Of a stretch of DNA of 64,000 nt, positions 25,974 through 34,219 are shown piece by piece; within the stretch, counting starts at the first letter, position 1; each line of letters begins with the position of its first letter. Location: positions 62,001-126,000 of the forward strand of contig CAVTYQ010000009.1 of NCBI GenBank assembly GCA_963739005.1, written 5' to 3'. The translations under genes were made by a program, and so were the position numbers. The stretch comes from DASWJZ01 sp963739005. Lineage in GTDB: Bacteria; Pseudomonadota; Alphaproteobacteria; Rhizobiales; Afifellaceae. The notes under the pieces are model-generated. The model had not been told where the DNA came from. It saw only the letters and a list, made by a program, of their open reading frames with translations, and made no database searches.

Positions 25974-27162
25974 GCGACCGCTCCGCTTCGCGCTGATCGT
26001 CGGCGAGGAGTTGGGCGACCAGCTTGGCGCGGGCTTGATCAACTCGCTCCGCCGCATGCGACCCGAGGCGACCTTCGTGGGGCTTGCCGGCGAGCGGATG
26101 CAAGCGCGCGGCATGGCGAGCCTTTTCCCGATGTCCGACGTCGCGGTGATGGGGCTCGGCTCTGTCGTCGCGCATCTGCCGCGGATCATTCGCCGAGTGC
26201 ACCAGACCGTCGACGCGGTGCTGGCCGCCGAGCCCGACGCGCTCGTCATCATCGACAGCCCCGACCTCACTCACGCTGTGGCAAAGCGTGTGGCGCGACG
26301 GCGCCCGAATATCCCGATCATCGACTACGTCTCGCCCACGGTGTGGGCCTGGCGCGCCTATCGAGCCCGCCGCATGATGCGCTACGTCGACCACGTGCTG
26401 GCGCTGTTGCCGTTTGAGCCGGAGGCGTATCGACGGCTCGGCGGTCCGCCCTGCACCTATGTCGGGCATCCGCTCACGGCGCGGCTTGACGAGCTGCGGC
26501 CTGCGGCGGGCGAGCGGACGCCGCTCGGCGAGCGGCCGGTGCTCCTCGTGCTTCCGGGCAGCCGCCGAACCGAAATCGACCGCCTGATGAGGCCATTCGG
26601 TGAGGCGGTGGGAAGAATTGCAGCGGCGCGCCCCGACATCGAGGTGCTGCTTCCGGCCGTTCCGCATCTCGCCGACGAGATCGCCGCGCGCGCCGCCACG
26701 TGGCCGGCGCGGCCGTTGATCGTGCTTGGCGAGGCGGAAAAGTTCGCCGCGTTCCGGCGAGCCCATGTGGCCCTCGCCGCGTCCGGGACGGTGACACTCG
26801 AGCTTGGGCTTGCCGGCGTGCCAATGGTCGTCGCCTACCGCGTCGACCCGATCGCGCGTCTTTTGAAGCCGTTCCTCAGCGTGCCCTCGATCGTGCTCGC
26901 CAATCTGGCGCTCGGCGAGAACGCCGTGCCGGAATACCTGGACGGTGACGGGTCGCCGGAGGTACTCGCACGCGAGATGCTGGCGCTCCTCTCAGACACG
27001 GAAAAGCGCCGGGCGCAGGTCGCAGCACTCGCGCGGATGACGGCCATGACGGCGCTCCCGGAGGGGGCGCATCCAAGTGACAAGGCCGCCGCGATCATCG
27101 TGGAGACGGCGGAGTATGGCACAGGTCGGCGGGCGAAGCGGCTCCGCGGCGAAGCGACTTAG
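25966..27162 (+). CDS. lpxB: Lipid A disaccharide synthase
   Basis: This 398-residue GT-B glycosyltransferase (family GT19) joins lipid X and UDP-diacylglucosamine. Motifs are IVGEELGDQLGAGLI at the N-terminus (the family usually has GExSGD; here it is GEELGD), YVSPTVWAWRAYR, LLVLPGSRRTEIDR, and SGTVTLELGLAGVPMVVAYR. It ends the lipid A operon and converges on gltX with six bases between stops. Confidence 0.95.
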   Translation: MAERPLRFALIVGEELGDQLGAGLINSLRRMRPEATFVGLAGERMQARGMASLFPMSDVAVMGLGSVVAHLPRIIRRVHQTVDAVLAAEPDALVIIDSPDLTHAVAKRVARRRPNIPIIDYVSPTVWAWRAYRARRMMRYVDHVLALLPFEPEAYRRLGGPPCTYVGHPLTARLDELRPAAGERTPLGERPVLLVLPGSRRTEIDRLMRPFGEAVGRIAAARPDIEVLLPAVPHLADEIAARAATWPARPLIVLGEAEKFAAFRRAHVALAASGTVTLELGLAGVPMVVAYRVDPIARLLKPFLSVPSIVLANLALGENAVPEYLDGDGSPEVLAREMLALLSDTEKRRAQVAALARMTAMTALPEGAHPSDKAAAIIVETAEYGTGRRAKRLRGEAT

Positions 27163-27168
27163 CTTGCG

Positions 27169-28584
27169 CTACGCCGCCTGATCCGCGATGCGGGCGAGGC
27201 TTTCCTCGCGGCCGAGGGCGACCAGCACGTCGAAGATCGGCGGGGAGGCGGCGCTGCCGGTGAGGGCGGCGCGAAGCGGCTGTGCCACCTTCCCTAGCTT
27301 CACGCCCTCGGCTTCCGCGAATTCCTTGCTGGCGCTTTCGAGAGCGGCCGTCTCCCAGGCTACGGTCGCAAGCTTGTCGGCGAGGCCACGCAGAAGGGCC
27401 CGCGCCTCCATATCGAGCAGAGCCGCCGCCTTCGTATCGAGATGCAGCGGTCTTTCGGCTGCCAGGAAGAGCGACGATTGCATGAGTTCAATGAGCGTCT
27501 TTGTGCGCTCCTTCAATGCCGGCATCAGTGCCATCAAGCGCGGGCGGAACCTTTCGAGTTTGGCGGCGAAGGCGGGTCCACCTTCGATCTCCGGCAGGAT
27601 CGCCTCCAGACGCTTCAAGAGATAGGCGTCGTCGGCCTCGCGTATGTAGTGGCCGTTCAGGTTCCGGAGGCGCTCGAAGTCGAAGCGCGCCGCCGCCTTG
27701 TTGATGTCGGAGAGCTCGAACCATTCGGCGGCTCGCGCGGTGGAGAAGATCTCGTCGTCGCCGTGCGACCAGCCGAGCCGCGCGAGGTAGTTTCTGAGCG
27801 CCTCGGGCAGATAGCCCATGGCGCGGTAGGCATCGACGCCGAGCGCACCGTGGCGCTTCGAGAGCTTGGCGCCGTCGGGTCCATGGATCAGCGGCAGGTG
27901 CGCCCATTCCGGAATCGGCCAGCCCATCGCCTCATAGATGGTGCTCTGCCGCCCGGCATTGGTCAGGTGGTCGTCACCGCGGATGACGTGCGTCACGCCC
28001 ATGTCGTGGTCGTCGACCACGACGGCGTGCATGTAGGTCGGCGTGCCGTCGGACCTGAGGAGGATGAAGTCATCAAAGTCCTTGTTCGGGAAGGCGACGC
28101 GGCCCTGCACGTGGTCCAAGATGACGGTCTCGCCGCCGAGCGGCGCCTTGATGCGGATGACGAACGGCGCGCCGGCCGGCGCCTCGTCCGGCGTGCGGTC
28201 GCGCCAGAAGCCGTCATAGCGGGCGAAGCGGCCCTCGGCCTTCGCCTTGTCGCGCTTCGCGGCAAGCTCCTCCGGCGTCTCGTAGGCGCGATAGGCCTTG
28301 CCGCGCCGCACCAGCTCCTCCGCCACTTCCCGGTGACGCGCGGCACGGGCGAACTGGAAGAAGGGCTCGCCGTCCCAGTCGAGCTCCAGCCAGGTCAGCC
28401 CATCGAGGATCGCCGCGATTGCCGCGTCGGTCGAGCGCTCGCGGTCGGTGTCCTCGATCCGAAGCAGCATCCGGCCGCCGGTGTGCTTTGCATAGAGCCA
28501 GTTGAAGAGCGCTGTCCGCGCGCCGCCGATATGGAGGAAGCCGGTGGGCGAGGGGGCGAAACGGGTGACGACGGGCGAAGGCAT
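27169..28584 (-). CDS. gltX: Glutamate-tRNA ligase
   Basis: This 471-residue class I synthetase has the HIGH-type motif FLHIGGARTALFNWL near residues 16-30 and the KMSKS-type motif KLSKRHG near 240. GluRS-specific RIEDTDRERS is present. Alphaproteobacteria often encode two GltX versions, one mischarging tRNA-Gln. Since glnS is also present in this window, this one is probably discriminating, but its specificity cannot be proved here. The citrate synthase gene often found between lpxB and gltX in relatives is missing. Confidence 0.95.
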   Translation of the reverse strand: MPSPVVTRFAPSPTGFLHIGGARTALFNWLYAKHTGGRMLLRIEDTDRERSTDAAIAAILDGLTWLELDWDGEPFFQFARAARHREVAEELVRRGKAYRAYETPEELAAKRDKAKAEGRFARYDGFWRDRTPDEAPAGAPFVIRIKAPLGGETVILDHVQGRVAFPNKDFDDFILLRSDGTPTYMHAVVVDDHDMGVTHVIRGDDHLTNAGRQSTIYEAMGWPIPEWAHLPLIHGPDGAKLSKRHGALGVDAYRAMGYLPEALRNYLARLGWSHGDDEIFSTARAAEWFELSDINKAAARFDFERLRNLNGHYIREADDAYLLKRLEAILPEIEGGPAFAAKLERFRPRLMALMPALKERTKTLIELMQSSLFLAAERPLHLDTKAAALLDMEARALLRGLADKLATVAWETAALESASKEFAEAEGVKLGKVAQPLRAALTGSAASPPIFDVLVALGREESLARIADQAA

Positions 28585-28690
28585 GGCGGGCGGGCGATCC
28601 GATCGGGTGCCCGTTTATCATGCGGGCGCCGACGAGCGTAGCCCGAAGGAAGCGCGATCCTATCCAACGCGGAGGAGGGCCGCGGGAACC

Positions 28691-29077
28691 TTAAAGGACG
28701 GCCTGCACAATGAACATTACGACCGCCATCGCGATGATGTAGCCGGTCTCCGTGTAGATCGCGTACATGCTCTTTTTGGCGAACATGCCGCTCGAAAAGA
28801 GGAACGCCGCGATCGTCAGCACGATCAGGATAATGGTGAGAAGGGCGTTGTTCGCCGCGGTTACGCCGAAGAGCCACGCGAGCAGGAAAATACCGACGAT
28901 TTGCGCTACTATTGGGCCGATCGGCATGGCCCCCGCGCCGCCGAGCTCCACGCCGACGCCCTCCGCCCATCTCTTTCCGAAGAGCACTTGCGAGTACCAG
29001 AGCCATCCAAGAAGAAACGACAGAACCGCGCCGACGCCGACGGCGAGCCAGTTCACGTTCGCAGTGATCTCTTGCAT
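28691..29077 (-). CDS. DUF1761 family membrane protein
   Basis: This 128-residue protein has four membrane helices (about residues 8-28, 52-73, 77-97 and 106-126). It also has the family's N-terminal pattern VNWLAVGVGAVLSFLLGWLWYS. DUF1761 proteins are widespread and uncharacterised. The ATG is well placed, and a possible promoter lies at 29106-29134. It runs in the same direction as gltX, with a 106-base gap that contains nothing I recognise. Confidence 0.85.
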   Translation of the reverse strand: MQEITANVNWLAVGVGAVLSFLLGWLWYSQVLFGKRWAEGVGVELGGAGAMPIGPIVAQIVGIFLLAWLFGVTAANNALLTIILIVLTIAAFLFSSGMFAKKSMYAIYTETGYIIAMAVVMFIVQAVL

Positions 29078-29105
29078 GGCTTACCCCCTTCGAGCCGGTA
29101 TTTAA

Positions 29106-29134
29106 TTCATAAGTTAAACAACCGAAGACCGCAA
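29106..29134 (-). promoter_or_regulatory. Possible sigma-70 promoter of the DUF1761 gene
   Basis: On the minus strand, TTGCGG and TATGAA are spaced 17 bases apart, with the start codon about 29 bases further on. The interval 29078-29258 is AT-rich and lies between divergent genes, as expected for promoters of both. Confidence 0.35.
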
Positions 29135-29258
29135 GGATCAGTATTTTCGCCGCGTGACGCCTGCACGCCGGGCGAGAAGCTCAAAATTGAAGCAACCAAA
29201 CTAATAGAATGGTGAGATATGGCGTGGATGGATAAATCGCATTCGAAGCGGGCATCGA

Positions 29259-31121
29259 ATGACCACCGCCGAAGACGACCCACGACTGCGCGAGATCCAG
29301 AACGAGATCCTGGAAATGATCGCCTACGGCGAGCCGCTTCCGCTCGTCGCGGAGGCGCTGTGCCGCCGTATCGAGGCGGTCGCGCTCGAAGCGATCTGCT
29401 CGGTTCTCTCGGTCGACGCGGAGGGGCGCGTCCACCCCGTCGCCAGTCCGAGCCTTCCGGTCAGCTATTCGACGGCATTGGATGGTCTCGCCATCGGTCC
29501 GAGCGCGGGATCGTGCGGGACGGCGGCCTTCCGCGGAGAGCCGGTGCTGGTGGATGACATCGCCTCCGATCCGCTCTGGGAGGATTATCGGGCGCTGGTC
29601 TTGCCGCTTGGCCTCAGGGCCTGCTGGTCAAGCCCGATCAAGGCGCGGGGCGGCCGCGTCATCGGAACGTTCGCCCTCTATTATCGCTCCGAGCGGGGGC
29701 CGAGCCCCATCGAACGCCGCGCGGTCGAAACTTGCGTGCATCTTTGCGCCATCGCCCTGGAGCAGATGGAGATCCGCGCCCGTAATCATGAGCTTGCGTT
29801 CTACGACCCGCTGACGGGTCTGCCCAACCGCCTGCACGCCGATACGCTCATGCGGCGGAAGGTCGAGGAATCGCCCGAGGGACTGGGTCTCCTCGTCATC
29901 GACATCGACAATCTGAAGATCACCAACGACACGCTCGGGCACGCGGTCGGCGACGTCTTGATCCGACAGGTGGCGCACCGGACCGCCGACACCGTGCGGC
30001 CGGGCACGGCATGCAGGATCGGGGGCGACGAGTTCGTGGCCATACTCGACGACTGCCGCTCACCGGATGGCCTCGGCCGCGTTGCGCGACGCATCCTCGC
30101 CGCCATGGAAGCGCCCTTCACCGCGGACGGACACACGATCGTGCCGCACGTGACGATTGGAGGCGCGCTCTGCGGGCGTGACGGCAGCGACATCGACACG
30201 CTCATGCAGAACGCCGACCTCGCCCTCTACAACTCGAAGGAGAACGGGCGCGGCCATTTCGTCGAATACAGCGCGCGGCTGCGCACCGCGATGACGCGGC
30301 GCATGCAGCGGATCAACGAAGTGGAGGCGGCACTGAACGAGGGGCGGATCGTGGCCCACTATCAGCCCGTGGTGCGGCTCGATACGAAGGAGATCACCGG
30401 CATCGAGGCGCTGGCGCGGCTTGCGACCGATGACGGCGGCGTCATCGCCGCCGGATATTTCCAGGACGCTCTGAAGGAGCCGCGCGTCGCCCGACGGTTG
30501 ACGGACCAGATGCTGAAGCAGGTCGCGGCGGACCTGCGCGCCTGGGTGGGGATGGGAATTCCCTTCCAGCATGTCGGCGTGAACGTATCCATGGCCGACT
30601 TTCAGTGCGGCGATATCGCCGCCCGGATCGCCGAGGTCTTTGACGGAGCGGACGCGCTGCTCCACCACATTGTCCTGGAGGTGACGGAGACCGTCCTCGT
30701 CGGCTCTTCCGACAGCATCGTCACGCCCGCCATCGAGCGCCTGCGATCAATGGGGGTCCGCGTCGCGCTCGATGATTTTGGGACCGGCTACGCGTCGCTC
30801 ACGCACCTGCTGACGTTCCCGGTGGACATCATCAAGATCGACAAGTCCTTCGTGGACCGCCTGGTCGGCGATACGACCGGTGGCGTCATCGTCACCGCGC
30901 TTGTCGACATCGCCACGAAGCTCGGCATGCGGATCGTGGCGGAGGGGATCGAGACGCCCGAGCAGGCCGAATGCCTGCAGGCGCTCGGATGCGTCCTCGG
31001 GCAGGGCTTCCTCTACTATCGCGCCGCCTCGTTCGAGGAGACGACGCGCCGCCTGCTCGCGGAAGCGCAGGGGCTGCCACGTCCGAACGCGGACGCTGTC
31101 CGCCGTCGCTATGTCGCCTAG
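29259..31121 (+). CDS. GAF-GGDEF-EAL cyclic di-GMP signalling protein
   Basis: This 620-residue cytoplasmic protein has a GAF sensor (about 20-175), a GGDEF domain with intact GGDEF at 255-259, and an EAL domain with EAL at 383-385. The phosphodiesterase residues are present: GVNVSMADF, LEVTETVL, DDFGTGYASL, IKIDKSF and AEGIET. Both activities therefore look possible. The allosteric inhibitory RxxD site before GGDEF is missing: the usual RPGD is shortened to RPG before TACRI. There is no signal peptide or membrane helix. It is monocistronic and diverges from the DUF1761 gene, so the signal sensed by the GAF domain is unknown. Confidence 0.92.
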   Translation: MTTAEDDPRLREIQNEILEMIAYGEPLPLVAEALCRRIEAVALEAICSVLSVDAEGRVHPVASPSLPVSYSTALDGLAIGPSAGSCGTAAFRGEPVLVDDIASDPLWEDYRALVLPLGLRACWSSPIKARGGRVIGTFALYYRSERGPSPIERRAVETCVHLCAIALEQMEIRARNHELAFYDPLTGLPNRLHADTLMRRKVEESPEGLGLLVIDIDNLKITNDTLGHAVGDVLIRQVAHRTADTVRPGTACRIGGDEFVAILDDCRSPDGLGRVARRILAAMEAPFTADGHTIVPHVTIGGALCGRDGSDIDTLMQNADLALYNSKENGRGHFVEYSARLRTAMTRRMQRINEVEAALNEGRIVAHYQPVVRLDTKEITGIEALARLATDDGGVIAAGYFQDALKEPRVARRLTDQMLKQVAADLRAWVGMGIPFQHVGVNVSMADFQCGDIAARIAEVFDGADALLHHIVLEVTETVLVGSSDSIVTPAIERLRSMGVRVALDDFGTGYASLTHLLTFPVDIIKIDKSFVDRLVGDTTGGVIVTALVDIATKLGMRIVAEGIETPEQAECLQALGCVLGQGFLYYRAASFEETTRRLLAEAQGLPRPNADAVRRRYVA

Positions 31122-31207
31122 CGTCGCGAGAGGTGCGGACGGAAATCACGACCATTCTCGCTGCGCTGCAGCGAGCCTCGAGATCGATCCCGTGATAGCC
31201 TTTCGCG

Positions 31208-31636
31208 ATGTTTGGGCAATTCCTTTTAGCGGGAATTTGTGCCTCGGTCGGGACAATGGCGCTCGCCGCGCAACCGGCTCTGCCTGAGAGCGACGCGCCG
31301 AAGCCGATCGAACGGCTGCGCCTTTCCTGCACCGGCGCCATGATCGCCGAAGGTCAGCCGCTTCCAGGCAGCCGGATCGTGGCGGACGGTCTGATCGATT
31401 TCGTCGGGCAGCGCGTGCAAGGTTTCGGCGTCGGCAGCCAGCCGATCATCGTGCTTACCGCCTCCGATATCGACTTCGGCTCCTCCCCGCCGGAGGGCGC
31501 GCGCGGCGATATCGTCGAAGGTTCGATCAAGCGGCAGACCGGCACCACTCGGATCGTCGTCCGCTCGCCGCAGGATTCGTCAAATGTCCTGATCGAGATG
31601 ACGCTCGCCTGCGAGTTCGAACGGCCCGTGTCGTGA
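31208..31636 (+). CDS. Small exported protein of unknown function
   Basis: This 142-residue protein has a signal peptide (1 to about 21, ending ALA before AQPALPES). The beta-rich mature domain has two cysteines (LSCTGAM and LACEFE) that could form a disulphide. I do not recognise it. The reading frame shows normal GC-rich codon use, and the ATG follows the upstream stop by 86 bases. Confidence 0.6.
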   Translation: MFGQFLLAGICASVGTMALAAQPALPESDAPKPIERLRLSCTGAMIAEGQPLPGSRIVADGLIDFVGQRVQGFGVGSQPIIVLTASDIDFGSSPPEGARGDIVEGSIKRQTGTTRIVVRSPQDSSNVLIEMTLACEFERPVS

Positions 31637-31971
31637 ACCTGTCCTGAGCCCGGCCCAGCCAGACCGGACCGCCGCCCTTGGCTTTCCTGCCGCGATTTGC
31701 CAGATAGGGCCGCGACGCCGAGGGCCGCTATTCCTGCTCCTCCTTGGCCGGGTTGGTGTCGATCGACGCCATCAAGCGCGACGCGCACTGGCTCGGCTTC
31801 GACTGGGGCGAGCGGCTCTTCCACGCCTCCGACTATTTCGAGCAGCTCTACGAATGGGCCGAGCATCTGATCCGGAACGGCAAGGCCTATGTCGACGACC
31901 AGAGTCGCGCGGAGATGCGGGCGAGCCGCGGCGACCGTCCGATCTATGGAAGCCGACCCGGCAAGAGCTCC
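31637..31971. other. 335-base gap holding a rearranged glnS fragment
   Basis: The first 94 bases contain nothing I recognise. The rest is the glnS relic described at 31731-31970. No ribosome-binding site is visible before the TTG and GTG codons that could extend the GNAT frame backwards. Confidence 0.6.
31731..31970 (+). pseudogene. Rearranged relic of glnS, one end inverted
   Basis: From 31762 to about 31925 the sequence follows intact glnS (from 32737) closely. It encodes IDAIKRDAHWLGFDWGERLF and onward through YEWAEHLIRNGKAYVDDQ, then fades by 31970. The 31 bases before it (31731-31761) are an exact reverse complement of glnS 32703-32733, the segment that should come just upstream in direct orientation. 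The copy is therefore an internal fragment whose left end has been flipped in place. No class I HIGH motif remains, so it is not functional. Several amino-acid differences from glnS show it is not a fresh copy. Confidence 0.9.
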
Positions 31972-32481
31972 ATGAATGATATGAAAGTCACCATCCGCCG
32001 GCTTGAGGCTGCCGATGCCGAGCGCTTCCGCGACATCCGCCTGGAGGGGCTGCGGCATGCCCCCGAGGCGTTCGGCAGCTCCTTCGAGGACGAGAGTGCA
32101 CACGACCTCTCGTGGTTTGCCGAGCGCCTCCAAGGCAGCCATGTGCTCGGAGCGTTCGACGGCAGCAAACTCCTTGGCGTGGCCGGCTTTCTCGTCCAGC
32201 GCGGCCGCAAATCCGCACACAAGGGCCTGCTCGTGGGCATGTATGTCCGGCCGGCGGTGCAGGGCAGGGGCGTCGGTCGCGCGCTCGTCGAGGCGATCCT
32301 CGACGTCGCGCGAGAGCGCGTCGAGCTGATCCAGCTCACGGTGGAGCGCAACAACCGCGCGGCCCGTCGGCTCTATACAAACCTTGGCTTCCAGGATTAC
32401 GGGCTGGAGAAGGACGCCTTGAAGGTCGGCGACCGCTATCTCGACGAAATTCTCATGGCGCTTGACCTGCGGCCCGGCTAG
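31972..32481 (+). CDS. GNAT family N-acetyltransferase
   Basis: This 169-residue protein has the acetyl-CoA binding motif VRPAVQGRGVGRALVEAIL near residues 84-102 and the C-terminal ARRLYTNLGFQDYG typical of RimI-like GNATs. The substrate is unknown. The start is ATG 31972 (or the ATG at 31981). The frame continues upstream into the glnS relic, so automated callers may fuse the two into one 245-residue protein; the domain begins at VTIRRLEAADAERF, which argues against that. glnS follows after nine bases, suggesting co-transcription. Confidence 0.85.
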   Translation: MNDMKVTIRRLEAADAERFRDIRLEGLRHAPEAFGSSFEDESAHDLSWFAERLQGSHVLGAFDGSKLLGVAGFLVQRGRKSAHKGLLVGMYVRPAVQGRGVGRALVEAILDVARERVELIQLTVERNNRAARRLYTNLGFQDYGLEKDALKVGDRYLDEILMALDLRPG

Positions 32482-32490
32482 GGAGCCCGG

Positions 32491-34194
32491 ATGGCAATCG
32501 ACGAGACATCGACCCGCGAGGCTGGGCACGACTTCATCCGCGACGTCGTCCGCGCCGACATCGAGGCCGGACGCCACGCGAAGATCATCACCCGCTTTCC
32601 GCCGGAGCCGAACGGCTACCTCCATATCGGCCACGCCAAATCGATCTGCCTGAATTTCGGGGTCGCCGAGGAATTCGGCGGGCATTGCGCGCTCCGCTTC
32701 GACGACACCAACCCGGCCAAGGAGGAGCAGGAATACATCGACGCCATCAAGCGCGACGTGCGCTGGCTCGGCTTCGACTGGGGCGAGCGGCTCTTCCACG
32801 CCTCCGACTATTTCGAGCAGCTCTACGAATGGGCCGAGCATCTCGTTCGCGCGGGAAAGGCCTATGTCGACGATCAGAACCGGGCGGATATGCGGACGAA
32901 CCGCGGCACCTTGACGGAGCCCGGCAAGAACAGCCCCTTCCGTGAGCGCAGCATCGAGGAGAATCTCGATCTCTTCCGCCGCATGCGCGCCGGCGAGTTC
33001 CCGAACGGCGCACGCGCGCTGCGCGCCAAGATCGACATGGCGTCAGGCAACATCAACCTGCGCGACCCTGTGCTCTACCGTATCCTGAATGCGCCGCATC
33101 CGCGCACCGGCACGAGGTGGCACATCTATCCGAGCTATGACTTCGCGCACGGCCAGTCGGACGCGATCGAAGGCGTGACGCATTCGCTCTGCACGCTCGA
33201 GTTCGCCGACCATCGCCCGCTCTACGATTGGTTCCTGGAGAATCTCCCGGTGCCGTCGCGGCCGCGCCAGATCGAGTTCGCACGGCTGAACCTGACCAAC
33301 ACCGTGCTCTCGAAGCGTGTTCTGACCGAGCTCGTGCGCGACCGCCATGTCTCAGGCTGGGACGATCCGCGCATGCCGACACTCGCCGGTTTGCGTCGTC
33401 GCGGAGTTCCGCCGGAAGCGATCCGCGACTTCATCAAGGCGATCGGGGTCGCGCGCGCCGACAGCCTGGTCGACATCGCGATGCTCGATCATGCGGTGCG
33501 CGAGGTGCTGAACAAGACGGCGCTCCGCCGAATGGCTGTGCTGCGTCCACTGAAGGTGGTGATCGAGAACTATCCGGACGGGCAGCTTGAGGAACTTGAC
33601 GCGGTCAACAACCCGGAGGATCCGTCAGCCGGCTCTCGCAAAGTGCGCTTTGGCCGAGAAATCTACATCGAGCGCGACGACTTCATGGAGGACCCGCCGA
33701 AGAAGTTCTTTCGGCTCTCGCCGGGGCGCGAGGTGCGGCTCCGCTACGCCTATTTCATCACCTGCCGGGCGGTCGAGAAGAACGCCGCGGGCGAGGTCGT
33801 CGCGCTTCGCTGCACCTACGATCCGGAGACGCGCGGCGGCAACACGCCGCCCGACGGGCGCAAGGTGAAGGCGACGCTTCACTGGGTGGCGGCCGCCGAT
33901 GCGGTCGAAGCGGAAGTCCGCCTGGTCAATCAGCTCTTCGAAAGCCCGACGCCGGACATTTCCGACTTTGCCGCAGCGCTCAATCCGAACTCGCTCGAGG
34001 TGCTTGCCGGAGCGATGCTCGAGCCGGCGGCGGTGGCGGCGAATTCCGAGGCGCCGATGCAGTTCGAGCGGCAAGGCTATTTCTGCCGCGACAGCAACTC
34101 CGAGCCCGGCAGACCCGTCTTCATCCGCACGGTCGGCCTGCGCGACACCTTCTCGAAGACGCTGAAGACAGAACGCGCTACAACGTCTGGGTGA
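32491..34194 (+). CDS. glnS: Glutamine-tRNA ligase
   Basis: This 567-residue class I synthetase has NGYLHIGHAKSICLNFGVA (HIGH motif) near residue 40, RFDDTNPAKEEQEYID specific to GlnRS and eukaryotic-type GluRS, VLSKR as the KMSKS motif, and the C-terminal two-barrel anticodon-binding domain. Many alphaproteobacteria lack GlnRS and use GatCAB, so its presence is informative. An internal piece of the gene is duplicated at 31731-31970. Confidence 0.95.
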   Translation: MAIDETSTREAGHDFIRDVVRADIEAGRHAKIITRFPPEPNGYLHIGHAKSICLNFGVAEEFGGHCALRFDDTNPAKEEQEYIDAIKRDVRWLGFDWGERLFHASDYFEQLYEWAEHLVRAGKAYVDDQNRADMRTNRGTLTEPGKNSPFRERSIEENLDLFRRMRAGEFPNGARALRAKIDMASGNINLRDPVLYRILNAPHPRTGTRWHIYPSYDFAHGQSDAIEGVTHSLCTLEFADHRPLYDWFLENLPVPSRPRQIEFARLNLTNTVLSKRVLTELVRDRHVSGWDDPRMPTLAGLRRRGVPPEAIRDFIKAIGVARADSLVDIAMLDHAVREVLNKTALRRMAVLRPLKVVIENYPDGQLEELDAVNNPEDPSAGSRKVRFGREIYIERDDFMEDPPKKFFRLSPGREVRLRYAYFITCRAVEKNAAGEVVALRCTYDPETRGGNTPPDGRKVKATLHWVAAADAVEAEVRLVNQLFESPTPDISDFAAALNPNSLEVLAGAMLEPAAVAANSEAPMQFERQGYFCRDSNSEPGRPVFIRTVGLRDTFSKTLKTERATTSG

Positions 34195-34219
34195 GCATCG
34201 GGGTTGGGGGCCTCGACGC

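Noticed and set aside
29102..29117. TTAA-N8-TTAA resembling a CtrA box
   Set aside because: The spacing is eight, not the canonical seven, and it lies where a sigma-70-like promoter already accounts for the AT-rich sequence.
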